From NCBI GenBank assembly GCA_051251725.1, contig JBPOFN010000003.1, positions 62,001-126,000 of the forward strand: a stretch of DNA of 64,000 nucleotides. Reading direction: 5' to 3'. The notes beneath the pieces were generated by a model. That model was not told the origin of the DNA, made no database searches, and worked only from the letters and a program-made list of their open reading frames with translations. A program made the translations under genes and the position numbers. Origin of the DNA: JALZUE01 sp051251725. GTDB lineage: Bacteria > Pseudomonadota > Gammaproteobacteria > Enterobacterales > Alteromonadaceae. The first letter of the stretch is position 1, and each line of letters begins with the position of its first letter. Positions 1 to 9,607 of this stretch are shown here, piece after piece.

Positions 1-194
1 TAAAGCGCATGCATACAAAGAAAATGAGCACTAAATAAATCTTTAGTGTCAGTTAATGAAAAGCTGTCAAAGGGGGGGATGTTTTTAGCTTGTAAGTGTT
101 TAATTATTTGGTGTTCATTACATAACGGGAAACAATTTAAGAATTGTTCAAGTTCATCAAGTATTGGTGTTAAAAAAGGATTTAATGTCTGCAT
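1..194 (-). CDS. DnaJ-related protein, N-terminal part (runs off the window)
   Basis: The minus strand from an ATG at 192-194 stays open for 64 codons to the window edge, so only the N-terminus is present. The translation begins MQTLNPFLTPILDELEQFL and later contains LFSAHFLCMHAL, which resembles the N-terminal domain of gammaproteobacterial DnaJ-related co-chaperones, where a LFxxHFLxxHAL segment is conserved. The J-domain expected at the C-terminus would lie outside the window. No strong Shine-Dalgarno sequence is visible upstream. It reads away from the GH97 gene and is probably a housekeeping flank of the polysaccharide locus. The family call is by eye from a short fragment. Confidence 0.6.
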   Translation of the reverse strand, partial: MQTLNPFLTPILDELEQFLNCFPLCNEHQIIKHLQAKNIPPFDSFSLTDTKDLFSAHFLCMHAL

Positions 195-516
195 TTTAGC
201 GTGTTAGTCGTTAATGTTAGTAGTTAATGTTCGGGAATTATTAGCTAGTTTTTATGCAAAAAATTAGCTAGATGTAACTATATCATACCGAACTTTAGTT
301 ACAGCACTCTACCTAATTTTAGCTATGGCTACGCAGTTCATCATGATAGTGGTGATGAAATATGCAACCATTAAAATTAGTTTACCCAAGTCTTTGCTTT
401 GATCTAACAAAATAAAGTTATGTCGGTTGAAAAGGTTGAGTTTTTGGCCTTTTCAACCATTTTATTATAGCTACTGAGCTCTTAGCTGATAACTTAATAG
501 TATATTAAGATTATCG
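195..516. other. Intergenic between DnaJ-related gene and GH97
   Basis: About 320 bases separate the start of the minus-strand DnaJ-related gene from the end of the minus-strand GH97 gene. It should contain the promoter of the former. The only clear structure is the hairpin at 425-458. No further ORF or repeat was seen. Confidence 0.5.
425..458 (-). terminator. Hairpin downstream of GH97, likely terminator
   Basis: The arms ggttgaaaagg (425-435) and ccttttcaacc (448-458) pair perfectly over 11 bp around a 12-base loop. It lies about 60 bases past the GH97 stop. Both flanks are T/A rich, but neither has a long uninterrupted U-tract, so efficiency is uncertain. Confidence 0.6.
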
Positions 517-2466
517 TTATTTATTTACTTTAATAACAAAACCATCATTACCTTTAACTCTGATTTTAGTCGCTTGTGTTAACTTAAGTTGTTCGGTAAT
601 CATGTCACGTTCATCTAGACCACTGTGAATATATTGGCCTGTTTTACCAGCTAAAAAGCTTAAATCTAAGGTCAGTAATTTGTCACTATTTTCACCATTA
701 ATGCCGGTGATATACCAAGTACTATTAAAACGGCGGGCGAAAACAGCAAGCTTGCCTGGATAGCCGGCAATGAATTTAGATTCATGCCATTGTGGTGGTA
801 GGTTTTGCATAAAACGTTTCACAAATTCAGGCACTTTTTTCATCCCTTGTGGGGTTTCAACTATGTGTTGAATTCCTGAGGTGAACAATATGGTTTGTGC
901 TAATTCAAAAACGTTTGTTGTTTTACGGACAATATTAGGGATGTCGTTAAACGTAGTTGGAGTAAAATCCATCGGATCAAACAAGTTACGGGTAAAGGGT
1001 AACATTGCACTGTGGCTTGCTTCTAAGTCTGCATTTTCTTGGAAGAAGGTGATCATTTCAAATCCCTTAATCGCTTCAACAGTCATTAGGTGTGGGTAAG
1101 TACGCTGCCAGCCTCGTGGTAAAGTTGCGCCATGAAAATTCACTAATAAATTATATTTAGCAGCGTCTTCTAATATTTCATGATAATAGTTGATCATCGA
1201 TTGACCGTCACCGGCAAAAAAGTCAATTTTAACTCCTTTTATGCCCATTTTTTCAAGTTTTGCAAACTGCTGTGCTCTTTTATTTTTGGTTAATAATTTG
1301 CCTTTGGGGGTGTAAGGCGTTTCATTCCAGCTACCGGAAGAGTTATACCAAACTAAAATACCAACGTTTTTAGTGGCGGCATAATCGACTAAGCTTTGCA
1401 TTTTTTTATCACCAATTTTTCTATCCCAATCAGCATCTACCAAAGTGTATTGCCAATTCATATCTGCGGCGTGGTCAACAAACTCCTTTTGAATCGCATA
1501 TACGGTTGCGTCATCTTTCAATAAACCCCAACTCCAAGATGAAATCCCAGGCTTAATAAAATCGGTATTCATTGAAATAGCTGGTGCCGCTAAGTCGGTA
1601 CCTAAAGTACTATTTGAAACGGTTGCTAAATCTCCAATTGCAATTACGCGCCAAGGTGTAATCAAAGGCAGTTTTCCGTACGCTAATAAAGCGCCTTTAA
1701 TACCGCCATCACTAAAAACCTCAGCTGACATGGGTAAGCCTATTTTATATTCACCATTTACTGACTCTGGTTGTAATCTTGAAGCGTGAAAATTTGCTGG
1801 TAAGTTGGCTTCTGTGATCGCAAGCCAAGTATTTTGGTTCTTGCCGGTATTATATAAAGCAGGAAACACCCAACCGGCAGTTGAAGGTGAAGTTTGACCA
1901 ACTGGCATATCCATTAGGTAATGTTCTTCATATGATGGATTGGTGTTTGACCAGCCAGTTTGTGCAACAGCCATAGGTTGTAACCAAGCTTTTGACCCCG
2001 GCGAAAAAGCAAAGCTGGTTGTTTCTTCAAGCACGGCTACCTGTTTGGTTTTATCACCTAATACCTGATAACGAAAAGCTACACCATCGTTCGATACCCG
2101 AAAAGTAATATTTAGTTGCTGATTATCTATATTTTCAAAGAGAAAACTTTGCTCATTTGCCTGATAACTTACTTCAGACTGCTTCCCCGTGAATAACTGG
2201 TATTGCTGCATAACTGAGGTGGTTTCAGTCGTTGATAACAGCCGTAATTTATCACTTAAGTTTCTATCTTTTAATTTCAGGCCTAATGCTGATGGTTGAA
2301 TCACTGTGACTTGTTTACGCTTAATTTGGTAACTCGCTTGGCTTAAATTATTGATGAAAACTTTTACGCTCAGCTCCCCATTAGGGCTGGTTAATGGGGA
2401 TGATTTAGCAACTCCGCATGCTGTAATTATCGATATTATAAATATTAGTTTTATTGTATTGGTCAT
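517..2466 (-). CDS. GH97 glycoside hydrolase, lipoprotein (alpha-galactosidase or beta-L-arabinopyranosidase type)
   Basis: This 649-residue protein has an N-terminal beta-sandwich, a central TIM barrel around residues 300-560 and a C-terminal beta domain, the layout of family GH97. A lipobox ITAC ends at Cys17, so it is probably an anchored lipoprotein. GVKIDFF places Asp415 where the retaining GH97 members carry the nucleophile, and MTVEAIKG places Glu464 as the likely acid/base. This separates it from the inverting SusB-type alpha-glucosidases, which use glutamates. Retaining GH97 enzymes act on alpha-galactosides or beta-L-arabinopyranosides. It diverges from a GH43 arabinanase across a 194-base promoter region, so removal of terminal L-arabinopyranose or galactose from arabinan or arabinogalactan side chains is likely. 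Substrate is inferred. Confidence 0.85.
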   Translation of the reverse strand: MTNTIKLIFIISIITACGVAKSSPLTSPNGELSVKVFINNLSQASYQIKRKQVTVIQPSALGLKLKDRNLSDKLRLLSTTETTSVMQQYQLFTGKQSEVSYQANEQSFLFENIDNQQLNITFRVSNDGVAFRYQVLGDKTKQVAVLEETTSFAFSPGSKAWLQPMAVAQTGWSNTNPSYEEHYLMDMPVGQTSPSTAGWVFPALYNTGKNQNTWLAITEANLPANFHASRLQPESVNGEYKIGLPMSAEVFSDGGIKGALLAYGKLPLITPWRVIAIGDLATVSNSTLGTDLAAPAISMNTDFIKPGISSWSWGLLKDDATVYAIQKEFVDHAADMNWQYTLVDADWDRKIGDKKMQSLVDYAATKNVGILVWYNSSGSWNETPYTPKGKLLTKNKRAQQFAKLEKMGIKGVKIDFFAGDGQSMINYYHEILEDAAKYNLLVNFHGATLPRGWQRTYPHLMTVEAIKGFEMITFFQENADLEASHSAMLPFTRNLFDPMDFTPTTFNDIPNIVRKTTNVFELAQTILFTSGIQHIVETPQGMKKVPEFVKRFMQNLPPQWHESKFIAGYPGKLAVFARRFNSTWYITGINGENSDKLLTLDLSFLAGKTGQYIHSGLDERDMITEQLKLTQATKIRVKGNDGFVIKVNK

Positions 2467-2660
2467 ATTTTTATTCTCATTTTCGGGGAATTCCCCTTTA
2501 TTTTATTGATATTTATATGTTTTTTATTTGAGCACTAATTTATGATTTATTTACCTTGTTTCAATTGTAGTATTGTATTACGATAATCATAATCAGTTTG
2601 AAATAATAAAAATATGATTAATAAAAGTTCATTCAATAAGATTATGAAGGTGAGGGATTT
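2467..2660. promoter_or_regulatory. Divergent GH97/GH43 promoter region with araB-like motif
   Basis: This short region must hold both promoters. The sequence attgtagtat at 2564-2573 is identical to ten bases of the right arm of the inverted repeat in front of araB (9525-9534), and the surrounding 24 bases form an imperfect palindrome. A common arabinose-responsive regulator is a reasonable inference. The GH43 start has a usable ribosome-binding site (aaggtgagg) just upstream. Confidence 0.45.
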
Positions 2661-5600
2661 ATGAAAACAAATAAAATAGCTTTCGCTATCGTCGGTGTAC
2701 TAGTTTTGGCTAGTTGTGATGGCGGCGGTAGTAAAACAGGTGAAGCGGTCGAAGCTTCATATATTAAACAGACCCCAGCAAAACCAAGTGTTGGTGCTAA
2801 TGTTCTGTTTAATGCTGATGGCGCAGTTGTATTTCAAAACGTTGGTGTTCATGACCCATCAATTGTTAAGGCTGATGATGGTTATTACATTTTTGGTTCA
2901 CATATGGGGGCAGCTAAATCAGCGGATTTAATGTCTTGGGAGTTAATCTCGAGTGATGTTTTAAATACGCCTTTGTTTGATACTTATGAATCAGAAATAG
3001 CAGAAGGCATTGAGTGGACTGATGGCTATGTCGGTAATTGGGCTGCTGATGTTATTAGAGCGCCAAATGGTAAGTTTTGGTTTTATTACAATCATTGTGC
3101 CCAAGCTGAAGCCGTGGATGACAACGATGTTGGTGGCGGCTGTTGGAATCGTTCATATTTAGGTTTAGCTGAATCAGATAATGTTGATGGCCCTTATATT
3201 GATAAAGGCGTTTTTTTACGTTCGGGCTACCGCAGTATTGAGCAAGATAAATTAGACGAGCAAGGTAATACTATTGCCGTCTTAGATGCTGATGGTAATC
3301 CAGTGCTTGATGCTGAGAATCAGCCAGTGGTTGAAATGGAAACGATATTTCCTGAATTTGCTCAGTATCCATTAGATAATGGTCAAACATCTTGGCATGG
3401 TAACGTTGATCCAAATGCGATTGATCCTACAGCGTATTATGATAAAGACGGCAACTTGTGGATGGTTTATGGTTCGTATTCAGGTGGTATTTATGTCATT
3501 GCACTTGATGAAGAAACGGGTATGCCTGAAGTTGGCCAAGGTTATGGTACTCACCTTGTCGGTGGCGACTTTAGAGCAATGGAAGGTGCATTTGCCATGT
3601 ACAGCCCTGAAAGTGATTATTATTACTTGATGTGGTCAGTTGCTGGTTTTAATGTTGACGATGGTTATAACATTCGTATAGCACGCTCAAAAACGCCACA
3701 AGGTCCTTATTACGACCCTGCTGGTAATGACATTGCTAATGGTGAAGGTTTAGAGGTTAGTGCAAAATTAATGGGTGGTTTTGAATACACTCAAGAATTA
3801 GGCGATGAAGGCGTTGCATGGGGATATCAATCACCAGGCCATAATTCAGCTTATTATGATGAAGTAACAGGTCGTCATATTTTAGTTACTCATACCCGTT
3901 TTCCGTCAACATCGACAGAATATCCATTAATTCCCCAAGCACATGAAGTACGTGTGCATGAGATGTTTATTAATAAAGATGGTTGGTTGGTCGCGTCACC
4001 ACAGCGCTTTGTTCCTTTAGAAGGTGATAATGTTGTAAGTACTGAAGAGGTGATGGGGTACTACAAATTTATCAACCATGGCACTGAAGTAAATACGAGT
4101 GCAATTCGCTCTACTCATATTTCTTTAAACGCTGATCATTCAGTAACAGGGGATGATTCAGGTGCTTGGTCTATGGTTGATCCTGAAAATATTAACCTTA
4201 AGTTAGCATCGGGTACCTATATCGGTTCGGTTAAATGGCAATGGGATAATGCTAGATCAGAATTGGTTCCAACTTTTTCAGCTTTAGCTAAAAATGGCGC
4301 GACCGTTTGGGGCAGCAAAGTTAGTAATGCTGATGCCACCACCACAACCTTAGATAATATATATAGTGTACTGGAAGTTCCTGCAGAATTAACCGTTAAC
4401 GATTTAGGTTTTTCATTACCCACTAAAGCTAAAGACGGTGCTGTGATTACTTGGCAAAGTAGTAATGAATATTACATAAAAGCAGACGGTTCTGTTTTTA
4501 TTCCAACACCTGATAGAGGCGATCAACAAGTCACCTTGGATGCAATCGTAAGTCTTAACGGCGAAACAACAACTAAATCCTTTAGTGTCACGTTAAAAGC
4601 TCGTCCTGAATTTAGAAATGCTGTTGCACATTATGCTTTTGACGACACTTTAACTGATTCTTTCGGAACACATACTGATGTCAGCGGCATTACTGCTATC
4701 GGTGGTAACACTGTTGATGCTGTTTTTGTCGAAGGACAGAAAGGTAAAGCATTAAATTTAGATGGCTCATATGGCGCTTTATTACCTAATGATATTCTTA
4801 ATAGTTATCAATATACGGTTTCTTTTTGGTTGAACCAACAAGAAAGTCATGCCTTCCGTCCAGCCCTGTTCTCTGCACGTAGTCCTGATAGATGGCAAAG
4901 CTTTCTACCTACTAGCTGGAGTGGTTCACTTATGATGTGGTCACATTGGTTAGAAGATGATGGTTCTCACCCTTGGTTTGATGGTGCGACAAGCGTTGTC
5001 TACCCGGTCACTGAGTGGCACCATGTGGCATATTCAGTCAATGAGGGCTTGGTAAAAATATACTACGATGGTGAATTAGCAGGTAGTGCCAATGGGTTAG
5101 AAGATATGCATAGCGATAAACCTGACGGTAGTGTTATAACGCTAGGCTTAAACTATTGGGATGCACCATTAATTGGTCATATTGATGAGTTTATTATTTA
5201 CGATTATGAATTAAGCGCTTTAGATATCAAAGGGGCTGCTAAAAATAACTTAACAGACCCTAATGACTTCACTGGTTTTATCAAAGATGCATTAGATTTA
5301 GGTGACTTATCGGGTGTTAAATCAAGCTTTGAATTACCTCGCGTTGGGCCATTTGTTTCAGGTATTAGCTGGACAGCAACGGCAAGTGAATATTTCAAAA
5401 TTGTCAATGGTGAAGCAATGGTTGCCCAGCCCTCGCCGGCAGCAGGTGATCAACAAATTACCTTAACGGCAACTATTCGCTACCAAGATCTTACTGAGAC
5501 AAAAGAATTTTTAGTCACTGTGAAATCTTTAGCACCGGCAGAGTATAGCTTTGAAGGTGACTTATCAGCGAAGGATGGTGTGGCTGCTAATGGCACTGTT

Positions 5601-6173
5601 ACTGGTGATCGTATTGGCAATAACGGAGGCACAATTAGCTTTACCGAAGGTGTCGTAGGTCAAGCATTATTACTTGACGGTACCAGTGGTGTTCGTTTAC
5701 CAAATAATATCATAACGTCTGAGCAATACTCACTTGCTTTATGGATTAAACCAACGGTGAAAACTGATTACACTGCGGCTTTCTTTGGCGGATCAGGTGA
5801 TAGATGGTTAAGTGTTGTGCCACAACATAACAATACCGAAATTGGACCGTTAAACTCATCAACTATATGGGTTGGCTTTAATGGCTGGTGGAATGACTTC
5901 AACTTTGGTGAAAGTGTATTTAGTAGCAGTGCTTGGACTCACATTGTAATTGCGGTCGATGGCAGTAACGCTAAGGTTTATTTAAATGGTGTTGAAGCTA
6001 TGTCAAACAGTGAGTTTCCAAATTTATTCGCTACCGGTTTAACCACCGAATGGGGTATCGGGGTTAACTACTGGGATACGCCATTTAATGGCGCAGTAGA
6101 TGAATTGAAATTCTTCTATGAAACCATTGACGCAACCAAAGTCACTGAACTTTATAGCGAAATTGCTCAGTAA
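2661..6173 (+). CDS. GH43 endo-arabinanase-like lipoprotein with two LamG modules
   Basis: This 1170-residue secreted protein has a lipobox LASC ending at Cys19. The five-bladed GH43 propeller covers about residues 55-455. Its catalytic triad can be read as Asp65 (HDPSIV, base), Asp255 (IDPTAYY, pKa modulator) and Glu308 (AMEGAF, acid), with His394 (SPGHNS) at the position of the metal-coordinating histidine of endo-1,5-alpha-L-arabinanases. A beta domain typical of extracellular arabinanases follows (460-550), then two copies of an atrophied bacterial Ig-like segment (about 565-645 and 890-970), each followed by a concanavalin-like LamG module (about 650-880 and 975-1165) that may bind glycan. 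It probably cuts arabinan at the cell surface to feed the receptor and araBDA downstream. An arabinofuranosidase activity cannot be excluded. Confidence 0.88.
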   Translation: MKTNKIAFAIVGVLVLASCDGGGSKTGEAVEASYIKQTPAKPSVGANVLFNADGAVVFQNVGVHDPSIVKADDGYYIFGSHMGAAKSADLMSWELISSDVLNTPLFDTYESEIAEGIEWTDGYVGNWAADVIRAPNGKFWFYYNHCAQAEAVDDNDVGGGCWNRSYLGLAESDNVDGPYIDKGVFLRSGYRSIEQDKLDEQGNTIAVLDADGNPVLDAENQPVVEMETIFPEFAQYPLDNGQTSWHGNVDPNAIDPTAYYDKDGNLWMVYGSYSGGIYVIALDEETGMPEVGQGYGTHLVGGDFRAMEGAFAMYSPESDYYYLMWSVAGFNVDDGYNIRIARSKTPQGPYYDPAGNDIANGEGLEVSAKLMGGFEYTQELGDEGVAWGYQSPGHNSAYYDEVTGRHILVTHTRFPSTSTEYPLIPQAHEVRVHEMFINKDGWLVASPQRFVPLEGDNVVSTEEVMGYYKFINHGTEVNTSAIRSTHISLNADHSVTGDDSGAWSMVDPENINLKLASGTYIGSVKWQWDNARSELVPTFSALAKNGATVWGSKVSNADATTTTLDNIYSVLEVPAELTVNDLGFSLPTKAKDGAVITWQSSNEYYIKADGSVFIPTPDRGDQQVTLDAIVSLNGETTTKSFSVTLKARPEFRNAVAHYAFDDTLTDSFGTHTDVSGITAIGGNTVDAVFVEGQKGKALNLDGSYGALLPNDILNSYQYTVSFWLNQQESHAFRPALFSARSPDRWQSFLPTSWSGSLMMWSHWLEDDGSHPWFDGATSVVYPVTEWHHVAYSVNEGLVKIYYDGELAGSANGLEDMHSDKPDGSVITLGLNYWDAPLIGHIDEFIIYDYELSALDIKGAAKNNLTDPNDFTGFIKDALDLGDLSGVKSSFELPRVGPFVSGISWTATASEYFKIVNGEAMVAQPSPAAGDQQITLTATIRYQDLTETKEFLVTVKSLAPAEYSFEGDLSAKDGVAANGTVTGDRIGNNGGTISFTEGVVGQALLLDGTSGVRLPNNIITSEQYSLALWIKPTVKTDYTAAFFGGSGDRWLSVVPQHNNTEIGPLNSSTIWVGFNGWWNDFNFGESVFSSSAWTHIVIAVDGSNAKVYLNGVEAMSNSEFPNLFATGLTTEWGIGVNYWDTPFNGAVDELKFFYETIDATKVTELYSEIAQ

Positions 6174-6183
6174 TGACAGTTCT

Positions 6184-6256
6184 GAGGGGAATACTCTTCC
6201 CCTCTCATACCTAACATAAATAGCGAATTTAATAGTTTCGGTAATTAAAACCGAAA
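6184..6256 (+). promoter_or_regulatory. Two small palindromes between GH43 and TonB receptor
   Basis: gagggga/tcccctc forms a 7-bp stem at 6184-6204, and tttcggt/accgaaa forms a 7-bp stem at 6236-6256, ending just before the ribosome-binding site of the receptor gene. The first could slow or process a shared transcript; neither has a U-tract. GH43 and the receptor are only 99 bases apart and probably co-transcribed. Confidence 0.35.
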
Positions 6257-6272
6257 TAGTTTGGAGTATATA

Positions 6273-9080
6273 ATGTTTAAACGTTCCTTAATAAACAGTG
6301 CAATTGCAGCATCATTGGTATTAACAGTACAGCATGCTGCCGCTGCAGAAGAGAAAGCATTAGAGCAAAAAGAAATAGAAGTAATTGAAGTCTCTGGCAT
6401 TCGTGGCAGTTTGAATAAAGCGATGAATATAAAACGCTTTAGTACACAAATTGTTGACTCAATAGTGGCCGAAGATATCGGTAAATTTCCAGATAATAAT
6501 GTGGTCGAAGCATTGCAACGTGTTACAGGTGTACAAGTTACTGGTCGCGGGGGCGGTGAAGTTAGTACGGTTTCTATCCGTGGTTTAAATGATGTTCATA
6601 CGACAGTAAACGGGCGCGATGTATACACAGGAGCTGGCCGTGCGGTCGCACTACAAGATATCCCTGCAAGTTTATTATCGACGGTTAATGTTTATAAAAC
6701 TCGTTCCGCTTCACAAGTTGAACGTGGTATCGCGGGTTCAATTAATATTGAAACTCATCGTCCGTTTAACTTTGACGATTCAAAGGTGGTTATCGCGGCT
6801 CGTGGTATTTATGCCGACCAGGCTGAAAAAATTGACCCAAATCTCAGTATATTAGCCAGTAACCGCTGGGATACTGATTTTGGTGAGTTTGGCGCATTAA
6901 TAAACCTTTCTTATGTTGAAACACACTTTCGTGATGATGGCATGATTGCAGGGGCCGCATTTCCATTTTTTAATGCTAATCCGATCGGCAATCATCAACC
7001 GTATAAAATTATGAATTTTGGTGATGCCAGCAGTTATTGGCAGGCAGGTCTAACGAATGGTCTACCGAGTCAAGCAGGCTCAGTGCTTAATGTTGGTGAT
7101 GAAGAAGTCTCATATTTATTGGCACGTGATGCTGTTTTTGGCAATGTTGCCGAAGCAAAACGTGAACGTCCCGCATTTAATCTATCTATGCAATGGGCAC
7201 CAAACGATGACTTAGAACTACTTGCTGAAGTTTTCTACACGGGTTATCGAAACAATCAGCAAACGTCAATGTGGTTTACTAACACTTTTGAGCAAGATGG
7301 CAACGATGGTAATTTACGTATCGATACGCCATTGGTATTTGCAGGTACTAATGTCATCAAAGAACGACAAGTCTATCAGCCAAATGGTTTCCAAAGTGGT
7401 GATGCTTCTACAGGGAAAACCGATAGTTACTTATATGCATTAGGAGCAAAATGGACGCCAACAGATAATATAACGATTGATTCTGAAATTTTGTATCAAC
7501 AAAGTAAGTTTAAAAGTGAATTTTTTGCCATGCGATATGATCGTCAAGCTTATGGTTTAGATGTTGATTTTAATGATAATGATGGCATACCTGGCATTAA
7601 ATTTTGGGATGACCCTGCAACTAGCGTTGATGAGTCTGATATGGCGGCTGCGGAAAATTGGAATTCCGGCACCATTTACGACAACAGTGGTGGTAATGAA
7701 GGTGACTCTGTCACCGTTACCTTTGATGTTGATTGGGTCCTAGACACAACTTACATCGACAGCATTAAAATGGGCGGTAAATACGAAAAACGCGGTGCAC
7801 AAGATTACACTCGTTCGCAAGGTTCAACCGTTGTAATGCCACTTAATGAAATGGCACAAGCGTTAGTGACTGCTGGCGCATCGGGTGATGGTTCAGGTTT
7901 CATTTATCAAGCTGATAATTATATGGATGGCCGAGCTGATGCTTTTGATAGTTTTATCGCAGCCAATGGCTTGTATTTGATTGCAAATGGCCCTGCGGTT
8001 CGTAACGTTTATGGCTATGAATTAGAGTCAGAAACTAAGACCTTTGATATAGAAGAAACGGCCTATGCGGCTTACATTACAGCCCAATATAAGTTGGGTG
8101 CTGATATCACCGGTGAATTAGGTCTACGTTATGTCGACTATAGCCAAGACATGGAATTCTGGGATTTAAATGGCAATTATGATACAGCTAAAGGCGGTTC
8201 ATCTGATGTCTTACCAAGTTTTGTTCTTAACTGGAATGTGACTAATGATTTAGTGGCACGTTTTGCTTATACCGAAACCTTACGTATGCCTGAGTTTGGC
8301 CAATTGAATGCTTTACAATTTTGGTTTGATCCACTTACAGAAGGTGTATCTTATGGGAGTGGTAATGGTGGTAACCCAGAACTTCAACCAACGAAATCAC
8401 AAAATTATGATTTATCGTTAGAATGGTACTTTTCAGAAGGTAGTTCTTTATATGGCGCATTGTTTCAACGAAAAATTGATGGCTTAGTGATTGGCGGTTC
8501 TAAAGTTGTTCGACGTGTCGGTGAAGATGATGTTGAACGTGATTATATTTTAGGTGCCCCCGTTAATGCTTCTGATGGCGAGTTATCAGGGGTTGAAATA
8601 GGTTTTCTATATTTCCCAACGGATTTACCTGAAGTGTTAGAAGGTCTTGGTTTGCAAGCTAGTTTTACGAAACTTGACTCAGAGCAAACCACGTTAGATT
8701 TTAATGATGATGGCTCTGTTGCGAATATTATTCAATCGAAGATGTCAGGCGTATCTGATTCTTCATATAGCATTGTTGGTATTTACGAAAAAGAAACTTA
8801 TGATATGCGATTGTCGTACGTCTGGCGTGAAGAGTTTTTTACTGGTAATGAAGCTTCATTCTTTGCGAACCCACTACAATTTTGGAGTCGGCCAGAGCAA
8901 AGCTTAGACTTCCAGTTTAACTATGATGTTAGTGAAAATTTTGCCGTGAGCTTTGATGCGACCAATATTTTAGATGATGTTTACCAAAACCATTATGGTA
9001 AAGGCAATGATAATTTATTTAATTTTGCTAATTCTATTTATTCTCGTACTTTTGCAATCGGGGCTAGATACACATTTTAA
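6273..9080 (+). CDS. TonB-dependent receptor (arabinan/arabino-oligosaccharide uptake candidate)
   Basis: This is a 935-residue outer-membrane receptor. An upstream TTG extends the frame to 6261, but ggag at 6263-6266 sits correctly for the ATG at 6273, and that start gives a clean signal peptide ending near HAAAA. An N-terminal plug follows, with a VIEVSGIRGSL TonB-box-like segment and the plug hallmarks IGKFPDNNVVEALQRVTGV and SIRGL. The rest is a long beta-barrel ending in the aromatic C-terminal strand ARYTF. This is the large proteobacterial receptor type often associated with complex glycans. It lies between the arabinanase and araBDA and is followed by a strong terminator. Import of arabino-oligosaccharides is inferred from position only. 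Confidence 0.9.
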   Translation: MFKRSLINSAIAASLVLTVQHAAAAEEKALEQKEIEVIEVSGIRGSLNKAMNIKRFSTQIVDSIVAEDIGKFPDNNVVEALQRVTGVQVTGRGGGEVSTVSIRGLNDVHTTVNGRDVYTGAGRAVALQDIPASLLSTVNVYKTRSASQVERGIAGSINIETHRPFNFDDSKVVIAARGIYADQAEKIDPNLSILASNRWDTDFGEFGALINLSYVETHFRDDGMIAGAAFPFFNANPIGNHQPYKIMNFGDASSYWQAGLTNGLPSQAGSVLNVGDEEVSYLLARDAVFGNVAEAKRERPAFNLSMQWAPNDDLELLAEVFYTGYRNNQQTSMWFTNTFEQDGNDGNLRIDTPLVFAGTNVIKERQVYQPNGFQSGDASTGKTDSYLYALGAKWTPTDNITIDSEILYQQSKFKSEFFAMRYDRQAYGLDVDFNDNDGIPGIKFWDDPATSVDESDMAAAENWNSGTIYDNSGGNEGDSVTVTFDVDWVLDTTYIDSIKMGGKYEKRGAQDYTRSQGSTVVMPLNEMAQALVTAGASGDGSGFIYQADNYMDGRADAFDSFIAANGLYLIANGPAVRNVYGYELESETKTFDIEETAYAAYITAQYKLGADITGELGLRYVDYSQDMEFWDLNGNYDTAKGGSSDVLPSFVLNWNVTNDLVARFAYTETLRMPEFGQLNALQFWFDPLTEGVSYGSGNGGNPELQPTKSQNYDLSLEWYFSEGSSLYGALFQRKIDGLVIGGSKVVRRVGEDDVERDYILGAPVNASDGELSGVEIGFLYFPTDLPEVLEGLGLQASFTKLDSEQTTLDFNDDGSVANIIQSKMSGVSDSSYSIVGIYEKETYDMRLSYVWREEFFTGNEASFFANPLQFWSRPEQSLDFQFNYDVSENFAVSFDATNILDDVYQNHYGKGNDNLFNFANSIYSRTFAIGARYTF

Positions 9081-9110
9081 GTTAACGTAATTCACGTTTA
9101 AAAAATGTTG

Positions 9111-9137
9111 AAAAGGTGCCAGGAAGGCACCTTTTTT
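9111..9137 (+). terminator. Intrinsic terminator after TonB receptor
   Basis: aaaaggtgcc and ggcacctttt pair around the loop aggaa and are followed by a run of T. This is a canonical Rho-independent terminator 30 bases past the receptor stop. Confidence 0.9.
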
Positions 9138-9203
9138 ATTGCTAATATTCGCGTAAGTTAAGACGCAGACAGCTCTAGTTATTTACTCTCAGGATGGTGA
9201 ATT

Positions 9204-9305
9204 ATGCTAAGTCATTACGCTGCTAAAGCATCAATTCTAAGGTCGTACGTGTGGCTATCACTGGCTTTGCTACTTCTCATATTTAATACTGTACTAACTA
9301 TTTAG
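9204..9305 (+). CDS. Possible 33-residue single-pass membrane peptide
   Basis: An ATG at 9204, preceded by aggatgg at 9191-9197, opens a 33-codon frame ending in TAG at 9303-9305. After a basic stretch (AAKASILRSY) come about fifteen hydrophobic residues (VWLSLALLLLIFNTVL), which fits a single transmembrane helix with the N-terminus inside. I recognise no family. It lies between the receptor terminator and araB and would need its own promoter. Good start signals and the hydrophobic pattern favour a real gene, but the length alone could arise by chance. Confidence 0.35.
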   Translation: MLSHYAAKASILRSYVWLSLALLLLIFNTVLTI

Positions 9306-9491
9306 TTCATTTAAGCGTTAATTATTCCACCGAGTTTTCTCTATTATTCCTATTTATAGCTAACTACAGCTGTTGTTTCTCAATGTTTTTGTATTGTTTG
9401 TTCTTAGGTAAGTTGTTGTTAATATTATAAAAAAAAATCACTAATAAAATAAGTCATTATTTATTAGAATTTCTGTCGAATTTGTTTTTTA

Positions 9492-9537
9492 TTCATACTA
9501 CAATAAGACAAAATAAATAGTCTTATTGTAGTATGAA
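9492..9537. promoter_or_regulatory. 18-bp perfect inverted repeat upstream of araB
   Basis: ttcatactacaataagac (9492-9509) and gtcttattgtagtatgaa (9520-9537) are exact reverse complements separated by ten A/T-rich bases. The left arm contains tacaat, which resembles a sigma-70 -10 box, so a protein bound here could block the araB promoter. Alternatively, transcribed RNA would form a stable hairpin about 70 bases before the start codon. No poly-T follows, so it is not a simple terminator. Part of the arm recurs upstream of GH97/GH43. Confidence 0.7.
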
Positions 9538-9607
9538 ATGCGTTAAGAACAATTTCACATTTCATTTATGCCAAGTTACTACATTTAATTATTACAAAGG
9601 TATTCAA

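Larger units (their letters stand above)
9081..9607. other. Intergenic before araB: terminator, small ORF and large palindrome
   Basis: About 530 bases hold the receptor terminator (9111-9137), a 33-codon hydrophobic ORF (9204-9305) and the perfect 18-bp inverted repeat (9492-9537). The remaining AT-rich sequence shows nothing else recognisable. araB could be extended in frame to an ATG at 9536, but the added residues do not belong to the kinase. Confidence 0.5.

Noticed and set aside
6261..6272. TTG start of the first TonB receptor
   Set aside because: The ATG at 6273 has the correctly placed ggag and gives a normal signal peptide.
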